A stretch of 32,402 nt of DNA from a virus: IMG/VR virus record IMGVR_UViG_3300013132_000148, positions 1 through 32,402 of that record, one strand, 5' to 3'. Each line of letters opens with the position of its first letter. The first letter of the stretch is position 1. The notes under the pieces were generated by a model. The model was not told where the DNA came from, ran no database searches, and was given only the letters and a program-made list of their open reading frames with translations. The position numbers and the translations under genes are program-made. Of this stretch, positions 7,436-15,519 are shown one piece after another.

Positions 7436-9558
7436 ACACCTTGTCCTGTGGCCCTACCATCAAGACGCAGATCAATTCTAGGGGTGCCAATCTGCCAAGC
7501 ATTACCGAGATCAGTAGACTCAACCTTAATGATCATCTGCCTACCACGCACCCGGATGTACACCTGCCCTGTGAACCGTTCAATATTAACTGTCGTAAGC
7601 CGCTGGATAGCTGCCGAAGAACTGCCCCCTATTGACTGTGGAGTGTTATACCCAGAGCCGGAATTTATGAGCGGTAGCAGTGTCATCGTAACTTGCGGGG
7701 ACTCCGCAGTCGAATTATCAAACGTAATGTCAGGTACGATACGGTATACAAACGCTAAGTTCTGCCCATCCTCAATATCAAATTCGGCTGATTCGATGTA
7801 AGCGTTAATAGCCACCGGCGTTTCACTTGTCTGATCATCCCAACCTAATTCATGGTTAACGACGTTATAGCTGTAGGTTGCGGCTTGCGGGTAAGCACGT
7901 AACCCCGAATCACTCCAAGCTGTACGCCCCATGGTACCGTAGTACCAAACATCTTCTACATAGTTATACACTACGTATTGGTCTATTACGGTTGAATTTA
8001 GTGAGGGATAAAACCACCAAACTTCATTAAATCCTTCATTGGTACCTGCAAATATTTGGTCGGTTTGTGAAGGATTTAAATTAGAAAATATATGCCGTCT
8101 AAGATCACAGCGTAGTGTCTGCACCCGACCATCGTATTTGTAGAACTTATCAACCCCCATCCAATACACAATGCCTGATGCAACGATTGCCGAATGTGCG
8201 CTTATGATTGATATGTTGTCGCCTAATAGCTGAGTACCCCACACAACAGGTGGGCCTTGATACTGCAATGAGTACAGCGAAGCATCTGTAAACACAACAA
8301 TTTCTTGGCGAGTTTGCACCACCGTAACAATTTCCGACCCATGCGATAACCGCAAAGATCCTGCCTGACTTGTAGCTGCGGGAACCCAATCTACTAAAGA
8401 TTCTTGGTCCGACCACCGAATAAGCATAGGGTCTAGCACCGCACTACCATAATCTGTAGTGCCAAAAAGTATTAAAAATCTTGAAGCATCAGAAATAATA
8501 AATGTGTTCGTTTTAGTCGGTACATCTACAAGTTCCGATATGTAAACATTTGACCCTGTGGACGCAGCATTAACTAACGGTCCTGTGGGAACCAGAGAAA
8601 TATTTGCTGTGGCCCCAGCAACATTTCGCAAGTAATAAGTTGTATTTGCTGATATCCCAGAAGGCATTGTGGGCGGGTTGCCCGGAGCATTAAATTGAAC
8701 TGCGGTGCCTTCTACTAAACTACTTTCATTTAGTGTAACGACTGTAGGAGAAGCGGCTGTAAAAGTTACACTCCCCCCAATCGTATTAAGTTCTACCCCT
8801 CTAGCTGATACCCCAGTTGTTGCATCCCAGTAGTACAGCGCCCCGCCGCGAGGAAGAAACACAAGATCCTCCCCCCAATTTTCAGCCTCCCATAACCTCA
8901 ACTGTTCGGTACCGGGAAGACCTATCCCCCACGTACCTTGCCCCCAGCCGCCGGAACCCCAACCAATAACCGCACCTTGAATAGCTGGGCCTACAGAGAT
9001 TTCGTATTTGGCCGTTACCGTGCTACCGCCGCCCGTGGCTATTGACGAAGCATTTGTTGAAACGGTAATTGTGTAAGTGTTAGTCGTAACGTTTGCAATT
9101 TGATGATTAGCATTTAGTTCAGTAGCCGGTATCCCCCCAACAGGCGCCAGAACCCCGCTAAAAGTAACAAAATCCCCATTCTTAGCGCCATGTGCGATGT
9201 CAGTTACTAAAACCCGATTGGCAGTTCCGGCTGTAATGTTGGTTGTAAAAGGGTCTGTACCCAGCGTCACCGTCTTACGTATTGGCGTGATGTCATAGTA
9301 ATTGCCGCCACGCTCAATATAGAATTTAAGATTCGTCCCAACCGCTAACAAGTTATCAAAACTAAGCGTCACCCAGTTCCATAGTAGGCGGCAAATTCCT
9401 TGAAAGGTGCTACCAGAGATGCGCTGCCACCCGCCAATTTTTTCTGGTGTGCCTTGACGAAAACGCACCTTCTCACTGATATACCAGCCATTTTCGTTGG
9501 TATACCGCGTATTTTCTTTGTTGACTCCGGGCTTAAATTGTATTTTCTTAAGTGGCAT
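7432..9558 (-). CDS. P22 gp10-like tail hub / packaged-DNA stabilisation protein
   Basis: This 708-residue protein opens with MPLKKIQFKPGVNKENTRY and WYISEKVRFRQGTPEKIGGW, the typical start of the phage stabilisation protein family. P22 gp10, the family's best-known member, closes the connector so that packaged DNA stays in the head. The middle and C-terminus have blade-like segments with tryptophan and DGR (MGVDKFYKYDGRVQTLRCDL, NEGFNEVWWFYPS), consistent with a propeller-like hub. Residues about 105-200 hold Ig-like or fibre-like inserts (ITAGTANRVLVTDIAHG). It is longer than P22 gp10 (about 470 aa), and the inserts explain much of the difference. The ATG follows a GAGGT ribosome-binding sequence that spans the endolysin stop. 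Confidence 0.8.
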   Translation of the reverse strand: MPLKKIQFKPGVNKENTRYTNENGWYISEKVRFRQGTPEKIGGWQRISGSTFQGICRLLWNWVTLSFDNLLAVGTNLKFYIERGGNYYDITPIRKTVTLGTDPFTTNITAGTANRVLVTDIAHGAKNGDFVTFSGVLAPVGGIPATELNANHQIANVTTNTYTITVSTNASSIATGGGSTVTAKYEISVGPAIQGAVIGWGSGGWGQGTWGIGLPGTEQLRLWEAENWGEDLVFLPRGGALYYWDATTGVSARGVELNTIGGSVTFTAASPTVVTLNESSLVEGTAVQFNAPGNPPTMPSGISANTTYYLRNVAGATANISLVPTGPLVNAASTGSNVYISELVDVPTKTNTFIISDASRFLILFGTTDYGSAVLDPMLIRWSDQESLVDWVPAATSQAGSLRLSHGSEIVTVVQTRQEIVVFTDASLYSLQYQGPPVVWGTQLLGDNISIISAHSAIVASGIVYWMGVDKFYKYDGRVQTLRCDLRRHIFSNLNPSQTDQIFAGTNEGFNEVWWFYPSLNSTVIDQYVVYNYVEDVWYYGTMGRTAWSDSGLRAYPQAATYSYNVVNHELGWDDQTSETPVAINAYIESAEFDIEDGQNLAFVYRIVPDITFDNSTAESPQVTMTLLPLINSGSGYNTPQSIGGSSSAAIQRLTTVNIERFTGQVYIRVRGRQMIIKVESTDLGNAWQIGTPRIDLRLDGRATGQGV

Positions 9559-9560
9559 TT

Positions 9561-10028
9561 TTACCTCATTAAGGCAGCTTCGGCAGCGCGACGGCGGGTG
9601 AGACCGGGGAGAACTCGACCGGCAGCTTTATTCCACAGCATACATTGATCTGCCGCACCATCCCAGTCCCCCGCATCAACGCGCTTCTTGAACGTAGAAA
9701 CCCGATAGTTTCCTAGGCCACAATTGTAGACCCAGCTTGTCACTGCGGCAATGCGTCGCGGTAGTGCGGTTTGAATCTTAGGTGAAAGCTTGGTTATGCC
9801 CTGTACGAAATATTCTATATGATGGTCAAGCGCCTCTTCGCACTGCTGCATCGTCCAGATGGTTCCGGGGTTAATGTCTGGTCCGGTTGCACCCCAACCG
9901 ATTGTCCAAGGATGCCCACGGGTTCCGGGGTCGGGATAGGCTTGAACTCGTCCGTCAGGCAAACGCTTTGCCAGCCCTTCAAAGGGCTTGATCAATACAT
10001 CCTTACAAAGCTTCTTTGCCTCATTCAC
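9561..10028 (-). CDS. Endolysin, GH24 lysozyme (muramidase) family
   Basis: It cleaves the N-acetylmuramic acid to N-acetylglucosamine beta-1,4 bond of peptidoglycan to release progeny. The family catalytic triad is visible: Glu17 in PFEGL, Asp33 in AYPDPG and Thr42 in WTIGWG, numbered from the chosen GTG at 10028. Family landmarks follow: WVYNCGLGNYRVSTF and the C-terminal PGLTRRRAAEAALM. The Glu-to-Asp spacing is 16 instead of about 9, because of a small insertion (LAKRLPDGRVQ). The frame is open back to a TTG at 10067, but the GTG forms a GTGA overlap with the holin stop and keeps the protein at 155 residues, normal for the family. No signal or SAR sequence is present, so holin release is expected. 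Confidence 0.9.
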   Translation of the reverse strand: MNEAKKLCKDVLIKPFEGLAKRLPDGRVQAYPDPGTRGHPWTIGWGATGPDINPGTIWTMQQCEEALDHHIEYFVQGITKLSPKIQTALPRRIAAVTSWVYNCGLGNYRVSTFKKRVDAGDWDGAADQCMLWNKAAGRVLPGLTRRRAAEAALMR

Positions 10029-10510
10029 GACTTGTTGTACTTCTCGATGGACCGCCCTACAAACCAAAACGTCAACATCATATTGAGCATGGCGAAGTCA
10101 TCTTCATCATAGCTTTTAGTCAGCACCTCAGCCCAGTTTGCGTTGGTTTGAAACGCAATCGTCAGACCGGCTGCTTTAACAGCCACATACACGCCAAAAG
10201 CAATCCAAGTAAGGCCCGGACGGGTAATAGCAGTGATAAAAGACGCAAGCCACCCAGCTTCCTTAGCAGTGGTAGCCTGTTCCTTAAATGCCTCTTTAAT
10301 CGTATCCATTTGCGAAATGGAGTAATCAACATACTTCTCCTCCATCTTGAACTCGCCACGAAGCTTCTCTAAGTCAGTCTGAAGCTGGAACATAGACAGC
10401 TCATGCTGGCGTTCGTTCTTCTTGTCCAAGAACTTCAGTATTTCAGGTGCTAACCTGAATAAGCCACCAAATATGGACCCCATCAACCCGCCGCCGAGAA
10501 GCTCAAACAT
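10025..10510 (-). CDS. Holin, 3TM gene-transfer-release type
   Basis: This 161-residue protein matches the layout of the three-transmembrane holin family (GTA_holin_3TM). A glycine-rich hydrophobic N-terminus (MFELLGGGLMGSIFGGLFRL) is followed by a charged helical segment (DKKNERQHELSMFQLQTDLE). Then come the hydrophobic stretches WLASFITAITRPGLTWIAFG and VYVAVKAAGLTIAF, and a final one, MLNMMLTFWFVGRSIEKY. It would accumulate in the inner membrane and form the lesion through which the endolysin passes. Its stop overlaps the endolysin start by four bases, which supports a lysis cassette. I see no spanin pair next to it, although a Gram-negative host is likely from the overall gene set. Confidence 0.82.
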   Translation of the reverse strand: MFELLGGGLMGSIFGGLFRLAPEILKFLDKKNERQHELSMFQLQTDLEKLRGEFKMEEKYVDYSISQMDTIKEAFKEQATTAKEAGWLASFITAITRPGLTWIAFGVYVAVKAAGLTIAFQTNANWAEVLTKSYDEDDFAMLNMMLTFWFVGRSIEKYNKS

Positions 10511-10523
10511 AATTACTTTACCT

Positions 10524-12521
10524 CTATATATAAACTGTCGTTGAGGATTGGGTCGATGTGTAATTATTAAATGTTGCTGTTGGTGTTGTCATAACCGGAG
10601 CAGATATCGTAGTTGTTGGGGTTTCTGTAAACCAATTGAGTGTTGCTTGAGTTATGCTTTGTAAAGCATATGTTGTTGGCTGTCCGTACGGACCAACCGT
10701 ATAAGTACCTGTCCGTGATCCGTCTAAAGGAACTTGTGCAATCCCTGTGTATATGTTAGAAGAAGCAGCGTCTGACCAAGCGGCTATTAAATTTGTCGGT
10801 GAACTTACTAACCAATTTGAGCCGAGTTGAACAGTGCTACCGCTTACCGTTGATATTTTATTTGACCACTGAATAGCGCCAGATGTATTAAATTTTACTA
10901 ATATAATTGGGTATATACTGGGAGAGGCGGACGACGCGTCTCTATATGAAATATAAGGATTTCCAAAACTGTCTACGGTCACTCCGTATGCTGGGCTGTC
11001 GTAAAAAGATGAAGAATTTATAGTTCGTAATTCTGTAGTCCATAATAAAGTCAAACTGCTATCGAATTTACACAATATAGGTCCCTGTCTATTTGTTCCA
11101 AATGAATTGCTTCCAATCCTTCCGGTTGCATAAATATTATCTGACGCATCTAAGGCGATACTAAAAAATCGTGAATTTCGCGTTCCGCCAGCACCAGATG
11201 AATCTTGCATTCTTACACTAGATAATAAACTGCCAGACGTATTAAATATATATATGGCGGGTGATACGTAATTATTAGTCCCACCGTATGCGTATGTACC
11301 TCCAATTACTAAATTCCCTGAAGAATTTATTTTAATACTGTATCCAACACTGCCGGAAGCCAAGGAATTAAAAGGAAACATCCGAGTAAACCATTGCAAA
11401 ACTCCAGAAGAATTGTGTTTTGCAACAAATAAATAGTTACTAGTGAAATTTGTATACCCTGTTGTGTATATATTCCCTGAGCTATCAAGAACCATCCCAT
11501 AAACTCTTGTCGATAAATTAGACTGTTGTATCGGGGTTGTTTGCGAAGGCCAAAATAAATTTTGCCACTGAATTGTGCCGCTAGAATTTAGTTTGACAAT
11601 AAAGCCTCTAACTCCACCGGGAGGTGAGGTGTTACCATCATTGTTATAGCCGCCAGCTACAAAAACATTACCAGACGAATCAACGGTTATTGCATAACCA
11701 ACATCTTGTTGTGTTGTACCCCCATCTAGTTTTATTTGCCATTGAAGAACACCATCTTTATTGTATTTAATTACATTAACACCATAACTTGCACCGTTAC
11801 CTGAACCCTGACCTGTAATATAAATATTGTCCTGAGCATCCTTATAAACTGTCGTGCCGTATTGCGGTTCTGATGTAAGTGCTCCGTAGTATGCCGCCAT
11901 CCAATAGCTTGGGCTTACCGATAAAGAAACAGAGTCAGACCCTGTAGCTGTTTCTGCAACGCTCCGATTTGCCAAAGGCACGCCAATTACCTCGTCGTCG
12001 CCTAATGCAACTTCTGTTATTGTGTTTAAAGTTGTTCGGTTTGATGTAATTACATCGCTTGCAGTACCCATTTCTGCAATATTGTTCGTTGTAAGGACCG
12101 TCTGCTGCGGCGTGTCTGTAATGCTCGCTGTTTCTGTAACCGTCTTACTAAATGACCCAATATTAGAAATAGCATCCGTTGCAGTTGCCGTTTCTGCCGT
12201 TATGACAGTTTGGTCGCCTATCGTGCTAATAATATCGCTTATCGTGGCTGTTTCATTGATGGTGTTTAAAAAGCCTCGATCACCTTGGATTGAGTCTGAT
12301 CCAGTGGCTGTTTCTAATACTTGATTTAAGCTATTAAGCAAGCTTGCTATTGCGTCTGCCGCTGTAGAGGTCTCGCTTATTGCAGAATCGTATGATACAG
12401 CTCTGGATGGAGAGTCTGTTATGGTCACCGATTCTTGTACAGCGCTTTGATACATGACGCCTGTCTTGCCAAAGCCAAACCCTCTGGCGCTTGCGGAACC
12501 TAAACGCTGAATGATTGGCAT
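10524..12521 (-). CDS. Fibre protein: 20-residue ETATGxD repeats plus seven-bladed SBBP-like propeller
   Basis: This 665-residue protein has three parts. Residues 1-27 are an N-terminal tip (IQRLGSASARGFGFGKTG). Residues 28 to about 207 are nine copies of an approximately 20-residue unit with the core ETATGSDS. Residues about 212-640 are seven propeller blades with signatures such as DSSGNVFVAGG, LDSSGNIYTTGY and DSFGNPYISY, each followed by a K-Y/F-x-x-x-G-x-x-x-W strand. This is the SBBP pattern of seven-bladed beta-propellers. The repeat resembles that of the 541-aa protein two genes upstream. A likely reading is a fibre shaft carrying a receptor-binding propeller. Fold and repeat are visible; the adhesin role is inferred. 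Confidence 0.85.
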   Translation of the reverse strand: MPIIQRLGSASARGFGFGKTGVMYQSAVQESVTITDSPSRAVSYDSAISETSTAADAIASLLNSLNQVLETATGSDSIQGDRGFLNTINETATISDIISTIGDQTVITAETATATDAISNIGSFSKTVTETASITDTPQQTVLTTNNIAEMGTASDVITSNRTTLNTITEVALGDDEVIGVPLANRSVAETATGSDSVSLSVSPSYWMAAYYGALTSEPQYGTTVYKDAQDNIYITGQGSGNGASYGVNVIKYNKDGVLQWQIKLDGGTTQQDVGYAITVDSSGNVFVAGGYNNDGNTSPPGGVRGFIVKLNSSGTIQWQNLFWPSQTTPIQQSNLSTRVYGMVLDSSGNIYTTGYTNFTSNYLFVAKHNSSGVLQWFTRMFPFNSLASGSVGYSIKINSSGNLVIGGTYAYGGTNNYVSPAIYIFNTSGSLLSSVRMQDSSGAGGTRNSRFFSIALDASDNIYATGRIGSNSFGTNRQGPILCKFDSSLTLLWTTELRTINSSSFYDSPAYGVTVDSFGNPYISYRDASSASPSIYPIILVKFNTSGAIQWSNKISTVSGSTVQLGSNWLVSSPTNLIAAWSDAASSNIYTGIAQVPLDGSRTGTYTVGPYGQPTTYALQSITQATLNWFTETPTTTISAPVMTTPTATFNNYTSTQSSTTVYI
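11901..12440 (-). repeat. Nine tandem 20-residue ETATGxD units in the propeller fibre
   Basis: Successive units begin at conserved E-[ST]-x-[ST]-x-x-D cores: ESVTITDS, ETSTAADA, ETATGSDS, ETATISDI, ETATATDA, ETASITDT, EMGTASDV, EVALGDDE and ETATGSDS. Spacing is about 20 residues with one-residue shifts. The unit is the same type as in the 541-aa protein. Confidence 0.88.
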
Positions 12522-12528
12522 ATCAAGC

Positions 12529-13515
12529 TCACTTGAACTGGGTTTGTGACGCTAATACTGTAAATGTTGCAGATGCTGTCTTGATAATTGTATAAACATA
12601 TACGTCGATAGCCGACGCGTTACCAGCCGACCATGCGATCCCACCCTGATATTTAGGTGTAATAGTATTTCCGTCCACTTGGATTATTGTATTGTATCTT
12701 GGAGAGACTCCTTGTGTTGCCATTAGTGCAACCGTGACGCTCCTGTCAATCGCAAGCGCTGTATTTAACGTTGTTCCTGAAGACGCTCGAAAATTTACCG
12801 TCCAGTCAGCAGCAGCATCCCCCGTGTAATAAAGCACTGACTGCGTTGTTATGTCGTAGTTAACTGTGGCTGGAACACCTCCCCCAGATACTGTCACTAC
12901 CTCTGTTGAATTCAAAATTGTCTGTGCTAGGTTTGAAGCAGACCCTGCAAATGTTTGCAGTGCAGTAAATGTTGTTGGGGTACCGGGGGCTACATAGTCT
13001 GTTCCGGGGGTGGCAGGTGTAACAACCGTAGTCCCGCCTCCTTTGATAAGCTGCCCAGCCGTTAGTGTTGCAGCAGCCTGCACCCCAAGACCTACGTAGT
13101 CTTGGCCGTTAAATACGGCAACAAGTGAAGCACCGGGGTTTACCGTGACGCCTGTCTGTCCGGCGGCTTTAATGGTCAGTGTATGTGAATTGTCTGCGTT
13201 AATAACTTTGTATGACCTATATGAAGCAGGGGCTATGATCGTTGAATTTGCATTCAAGTCATGAACTCTAATTGCCGAATATTGGGCGGAGTTGTAGGCA
13301 ATATAATCTGCGTTAGCGTCGCCAGTTGTAAGCGTTAGCAGTAACTGATAGTTAGGCGATCCAGAAAAGTTATTACCATCTAAATCTGTGAGGCCCGCAA
13401 TTGCGATATCAAGATACTCAGTCAAGCCGTTGTTAACGGCATTTCCCCACGAGCCAACTTCTGAGTTAGTCTCAATAATTGGTAGTTTTAACAAATCTGT
13501 GCGTGTAATAGTCAT
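12529..13515 (-). CDS. Tail fibre protein with conserved LPIIET N-terminus (328 aa)
   Basis: The N-terminus, DLLKLPIIETNSEVGSWGNA followed by VNNGLTEYLDIAIAG, is a module I recall from many marine and freshwater phage fibres and probably attaches the fibre. Residues about 55-155 form a beta-rich domain (YSAIRVHDLN, SYRSYKVINADNSHTLTIKA, LVAVFNGQDYVGLG). A T/G-rich linker follows (GGTTVVTPATPGTDYVAPGT). The C-terminal half is again beta-rich, with WTVNFRASSG and YNTIIQVDGNTITPKYQGG, typical of a fibre head. No chaperone-like or protease domain is seen. It lies between the two genes that share the 20-residue repeat, eight or nine bases from each. Confidence 0.8.
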   Translation of the reverse strand: MTITRTDLLKLPIIETNSEVGSWGNAVNNGLTEYLDIAIAGLTDLDGNNFSGSPNYQLLLTLTTGDANADYIAYNSAQYSAIRVHDLNANSTIIAPASYRSYKVINADNSHTLTIKAAGQTGVTVNPGASLVAVFNGQDYVGLGVQAAATLTAGQLIKGGGTTVVTPATPGTDYVAPGTPTTFTALQTFAGSASNLAQTILNSTEVVTVSGGGVPATVNYDITTQSVLYYTGDAAADWTVNFRASSGTTLNTALAIDRSVTVALMATQGVSPRYNTIIQVDGNTITPKYQGGIAWSAGNASAIDVYVYTIIKTASATFTVLASQTQFK

Positions 13516-13523
13516 AATTCACC

Positions 13524-15149
13524 TCATACCGTGCTGATTTCATTCCAATTAGGGGACTGTATGTTACTTATCTGCCCCCATTGAGCGGTTTGTACGCTAT
13601 TTATTCCACCCCAGTTAGCTATCTGTGTATCATCAATTGGTGTCCACAAGAAATTACTATCGACTGCATCTGATCCTGTGGCCGTTTCGGATAACGCAAC
13701 TGTAAACGACCCGCTTGGAAGTAAAGTATCTAACGCTTGCGCCGCTTCTTGTATTGTCCCACCAAAACTACCAATCGTGGAAATACTATCGGATACTGTA
13801 GCTAGCTCAGCTATGATTGCGTTTAGAAAATGTATCGCTACCAAAACATCCGACGCAGTTCCTGACTCAATAATATTGCTTAAAAACAGGATTCCTGCGG
13901 ATATAGTGTCTGTTGCCGATGCTGTTTCAACAATGTTTTCGTCAAAGATATTGAGTGTCGATACAAAATCAGATCCTGTAGCCGATTCGGAAACGCTAAC
14001 CGTTCCGTCCAAAAACACAGAAATGCTATCCGCGCCGGCTGCGACTTCCGTTACTGTTGATACTAAAGTGTAAGTTGCCTGTACCGTATCTGTAGCTGTC
14101 GCTGATTCTTCTACGATTGCAATACCTACAATTTCGGAACTTATATTGTCAGCCGCTGTAGCTGATTCTTGAACTGAAGCCTCAGTAATTAGATCGCCAA
14201 TTAATAAATCATTTGCTGTAGCCGATTCTTCTACGTTGGCAAAAACACCCTCAACAATTACGCTATCAGTTCCGGTGGCTAGTTCGTCTACATTAGCATT
14301 GGCAATCAAGTCTGCTGTTGTGGTATCACCCCCAGAAGCCGACTCTGATATAGCTACGCCGTAAATACTGCCAAGCGAGACTAGATCAGCTATTGACGAC
14401 GATTCTTCTACTGTTGCGCTTGCGTCTAACGTGCTTTGAACGCTGTCCGCTGCCGCCCCTGTTTCTGAAATAGAAGCTGCTTGATCTACATTTGCAGAGG
14501 TACTGTCTTGCCCGCTCGCGGTTTCATCAACTTGCCCCGAAACAACCAACTGTGCAGCTAAAGAATCACTTCCTGTTGCCGTCTCTTCAGTAGTAACTAA
14601 ATGTTCTGCGCCAGAACTTATATCATCCGCACCTGTTGCGGCTTCTGTGATGTTTCCTTCTGTAGTAAGAAAGCCTTGAGGCGTATCAGAAATTGTCGCT
14701 GATTCGTCAACATCAACCAGAGCGACTTGTAAGCTTTCTAAAGAATCTGATCCAGTAGCCGTTTCTGCGACTTGCGCGTTGGCTGTTTGTTCCGCGCTGG
14801 CTGTATCAGTGCCGGTAGCCGTTTCTGATACGGTGGCTTGGTATGCCAGAATTGAATCGACGGCATCAGACGCGCTTGCTGTTTCTGATATATCGCCTTG
14901 TTGTAGCGCTGATGCTTCTACTGAATCTGTGCCAGTCGCGGTCTCTGTTACTTGAGCATTTGCTTCTAGCGTGGAACTTACTGCATCTGTGCCGGTCGCC
15001 GCTTCAGCTATTTGTGCTAGCGCTTCAAGGTTATTGACTACTACATCAGTGCCGGTCGCTGTTTCATCGACCTGACTTACGTTACTGGGCGTTACTGCGC
15101 CTGCGGTACTCGCATACGGTGTTTGTGCATAGGCGCTAAAACCGAACAC
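13524..15149 (-). CDS. Fibre-shaft protein of 24 tandem 20-residue repeats (541 aa)
   Basis: After a 26-residue N-terminus (MFGFSAYAQTPYASTAG), residues 27 to about 505 are 24 consecutive units of exactly 20 residues, except one of 19. The consensus is [VI]-x-E-[ST]-A-[TS]-[GA]-[STA]-D-[ST]-[VI] followed by nine variable residues. Composition is extremely low in Lys, Arg and Cys and high in A, S, T, D and E, so the protein is strongly acidic. The last 45 residues hold shorter tryptophan repeats of about 11 residues (QIANWGGINSV, QTAQWGQISNI, QSPNWNEISTV). Such regularity suits an elongated beta-solenoid or trimeric shaft. I do not recognise a named domain. Its neighbours on both sides are fibre or virion genes. 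Confidence 0.82.
   Translation of the reverse strand: MFGFSAYAQTPYASTAGAVTPSNVSQVDETATGTDVVVNNLEALAQIAEAATGTDAVSSTLEANAQVTETATGTDSVEASALQQGDISETASASDAVDSILAYQATVSETATGTDTASAEQTANAQVAETATGSDSLESLQVALVDVDESATISDTPQGFLTTEGNITEAATGADDISSGAEHLVTTEETATGSDSLAAQLVVSGQVDETASGQDSTSANVDQAASISETGAAADSVQSTLDASATVEESSSIADLVSLGSIYGVAISESASGGDTTTADLIANANVDELATGTDSVIVEGVFANVEESATANDLLIGDLITEASVQESATAADNISSEIVGIAIVEESATATDTVQATYTLVSTVTEVAAGADSISVFLDGTVSVSESATGSDFVSTLNIFDENIVETASATDTISAGILFLSNIIESGTASDVLVAIHFLNAIIAELATVSDSISTIGSFGGTIQEAAQALDTLLPSGSFTVALSETATGSDAVDSNFLWTPIDDTQIANWGGINSVQTAQWGQISNIQSPNWNEISTV
13635..15071 (-). repeat. 24 tandem 20-residue (60-bp) ETATGTD units
   Basis: Unit starts fall every 20 residues from residue 27 to residue 486 with a single 19-residue unit (VDELATGTD...). 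The total spacing of 459 residues equals 22 x 20 plus 19, so the register is never lost. DNA copies have diverged but protein cores such as ETATGTD and ESATATD persist. Confidence 0.93.
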
Positions 15150-15153
15150 ATTG

Positions 15154-15519
15154 TTACTCCGTCACAACCCAGCTTGTTGTTGGCTCATCCCAATTGTAAA
15201 ACCGCCCATCATCAGGGATGGGTACCGGAGACTCCCATCTGCATGTGTCTTCGTTTAACACCCAAGATGGATAAGGTTGCGGAGAAATAAAAGCATCTCT
15301 TGCAGCATCATATGTATCCCCAAGAGCTGCGAAGTTCTTTCTTATCCTGCCGTTGTAGCTAGTTTGCCTCCAGAGGCTGTAACCCCCAGACCAATTGGTT
15401 AAAAAATCAATGCCTTTTTGTTCTTGCTCAACACCGTTTTCGTCCAACAATTCCCTATTTTCTAAGCAGTTAACGTCGATAACAATATTGTTTTCATCTA
15501 ACTTTGCAAAGTGAGCCAT
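15154..15519 (-). CDS. Conserved phage protein of unknown function (121 aa)
   Basis: The protein begins MAHFAKLDENNIVIDVNCL and carries ELLDENGVEQEQKGIDFL, YNGRIRKNFAALGDTYDA and FISPQPYPSWVLNEDTCRWE, ending near WDEPTTSWV. I recall proteins with these landmarks from cyanophages and other aquatic phages, usually among structural genes, but no function is established to my knowledge. The last 40 residues, rich in W and P, resemble a small beta-structured binding module. The ATG at 15519 shares a base with the stop of the oxygenase gene and follows GGAGG at short spacing. A GTG three bases earlier is the alternative start. Tight coupling to the oxygenase suggests the two are made together. Confidence 0.8.
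   Translation of the reverse strand: MAHFAKLDENNIVIDVNCLENRELLDENGVEQEQKGIDFLTNWSGGYSLWRQTSYNGRIRKNFAALGDTYDAARDAFISPQPYPSWVLNEDTCRWESPVPIPDDGRFYNWDEPTTSWVVTE

Noticed and set aside
10028-10067. Earlier start (TTG at 10067) for the endolysin
   Set aside because: The GTG at 10028 gives a GTGA overlap with the holin stop and a normal GH24 length.
10524-15149. Diversity-generating retroelement or invertible fibre switch
   Set aside because: No reverse transcriptase, template/variable repeat pair or site-specific recombinase is visible; the repeats are protein-level shaft units.
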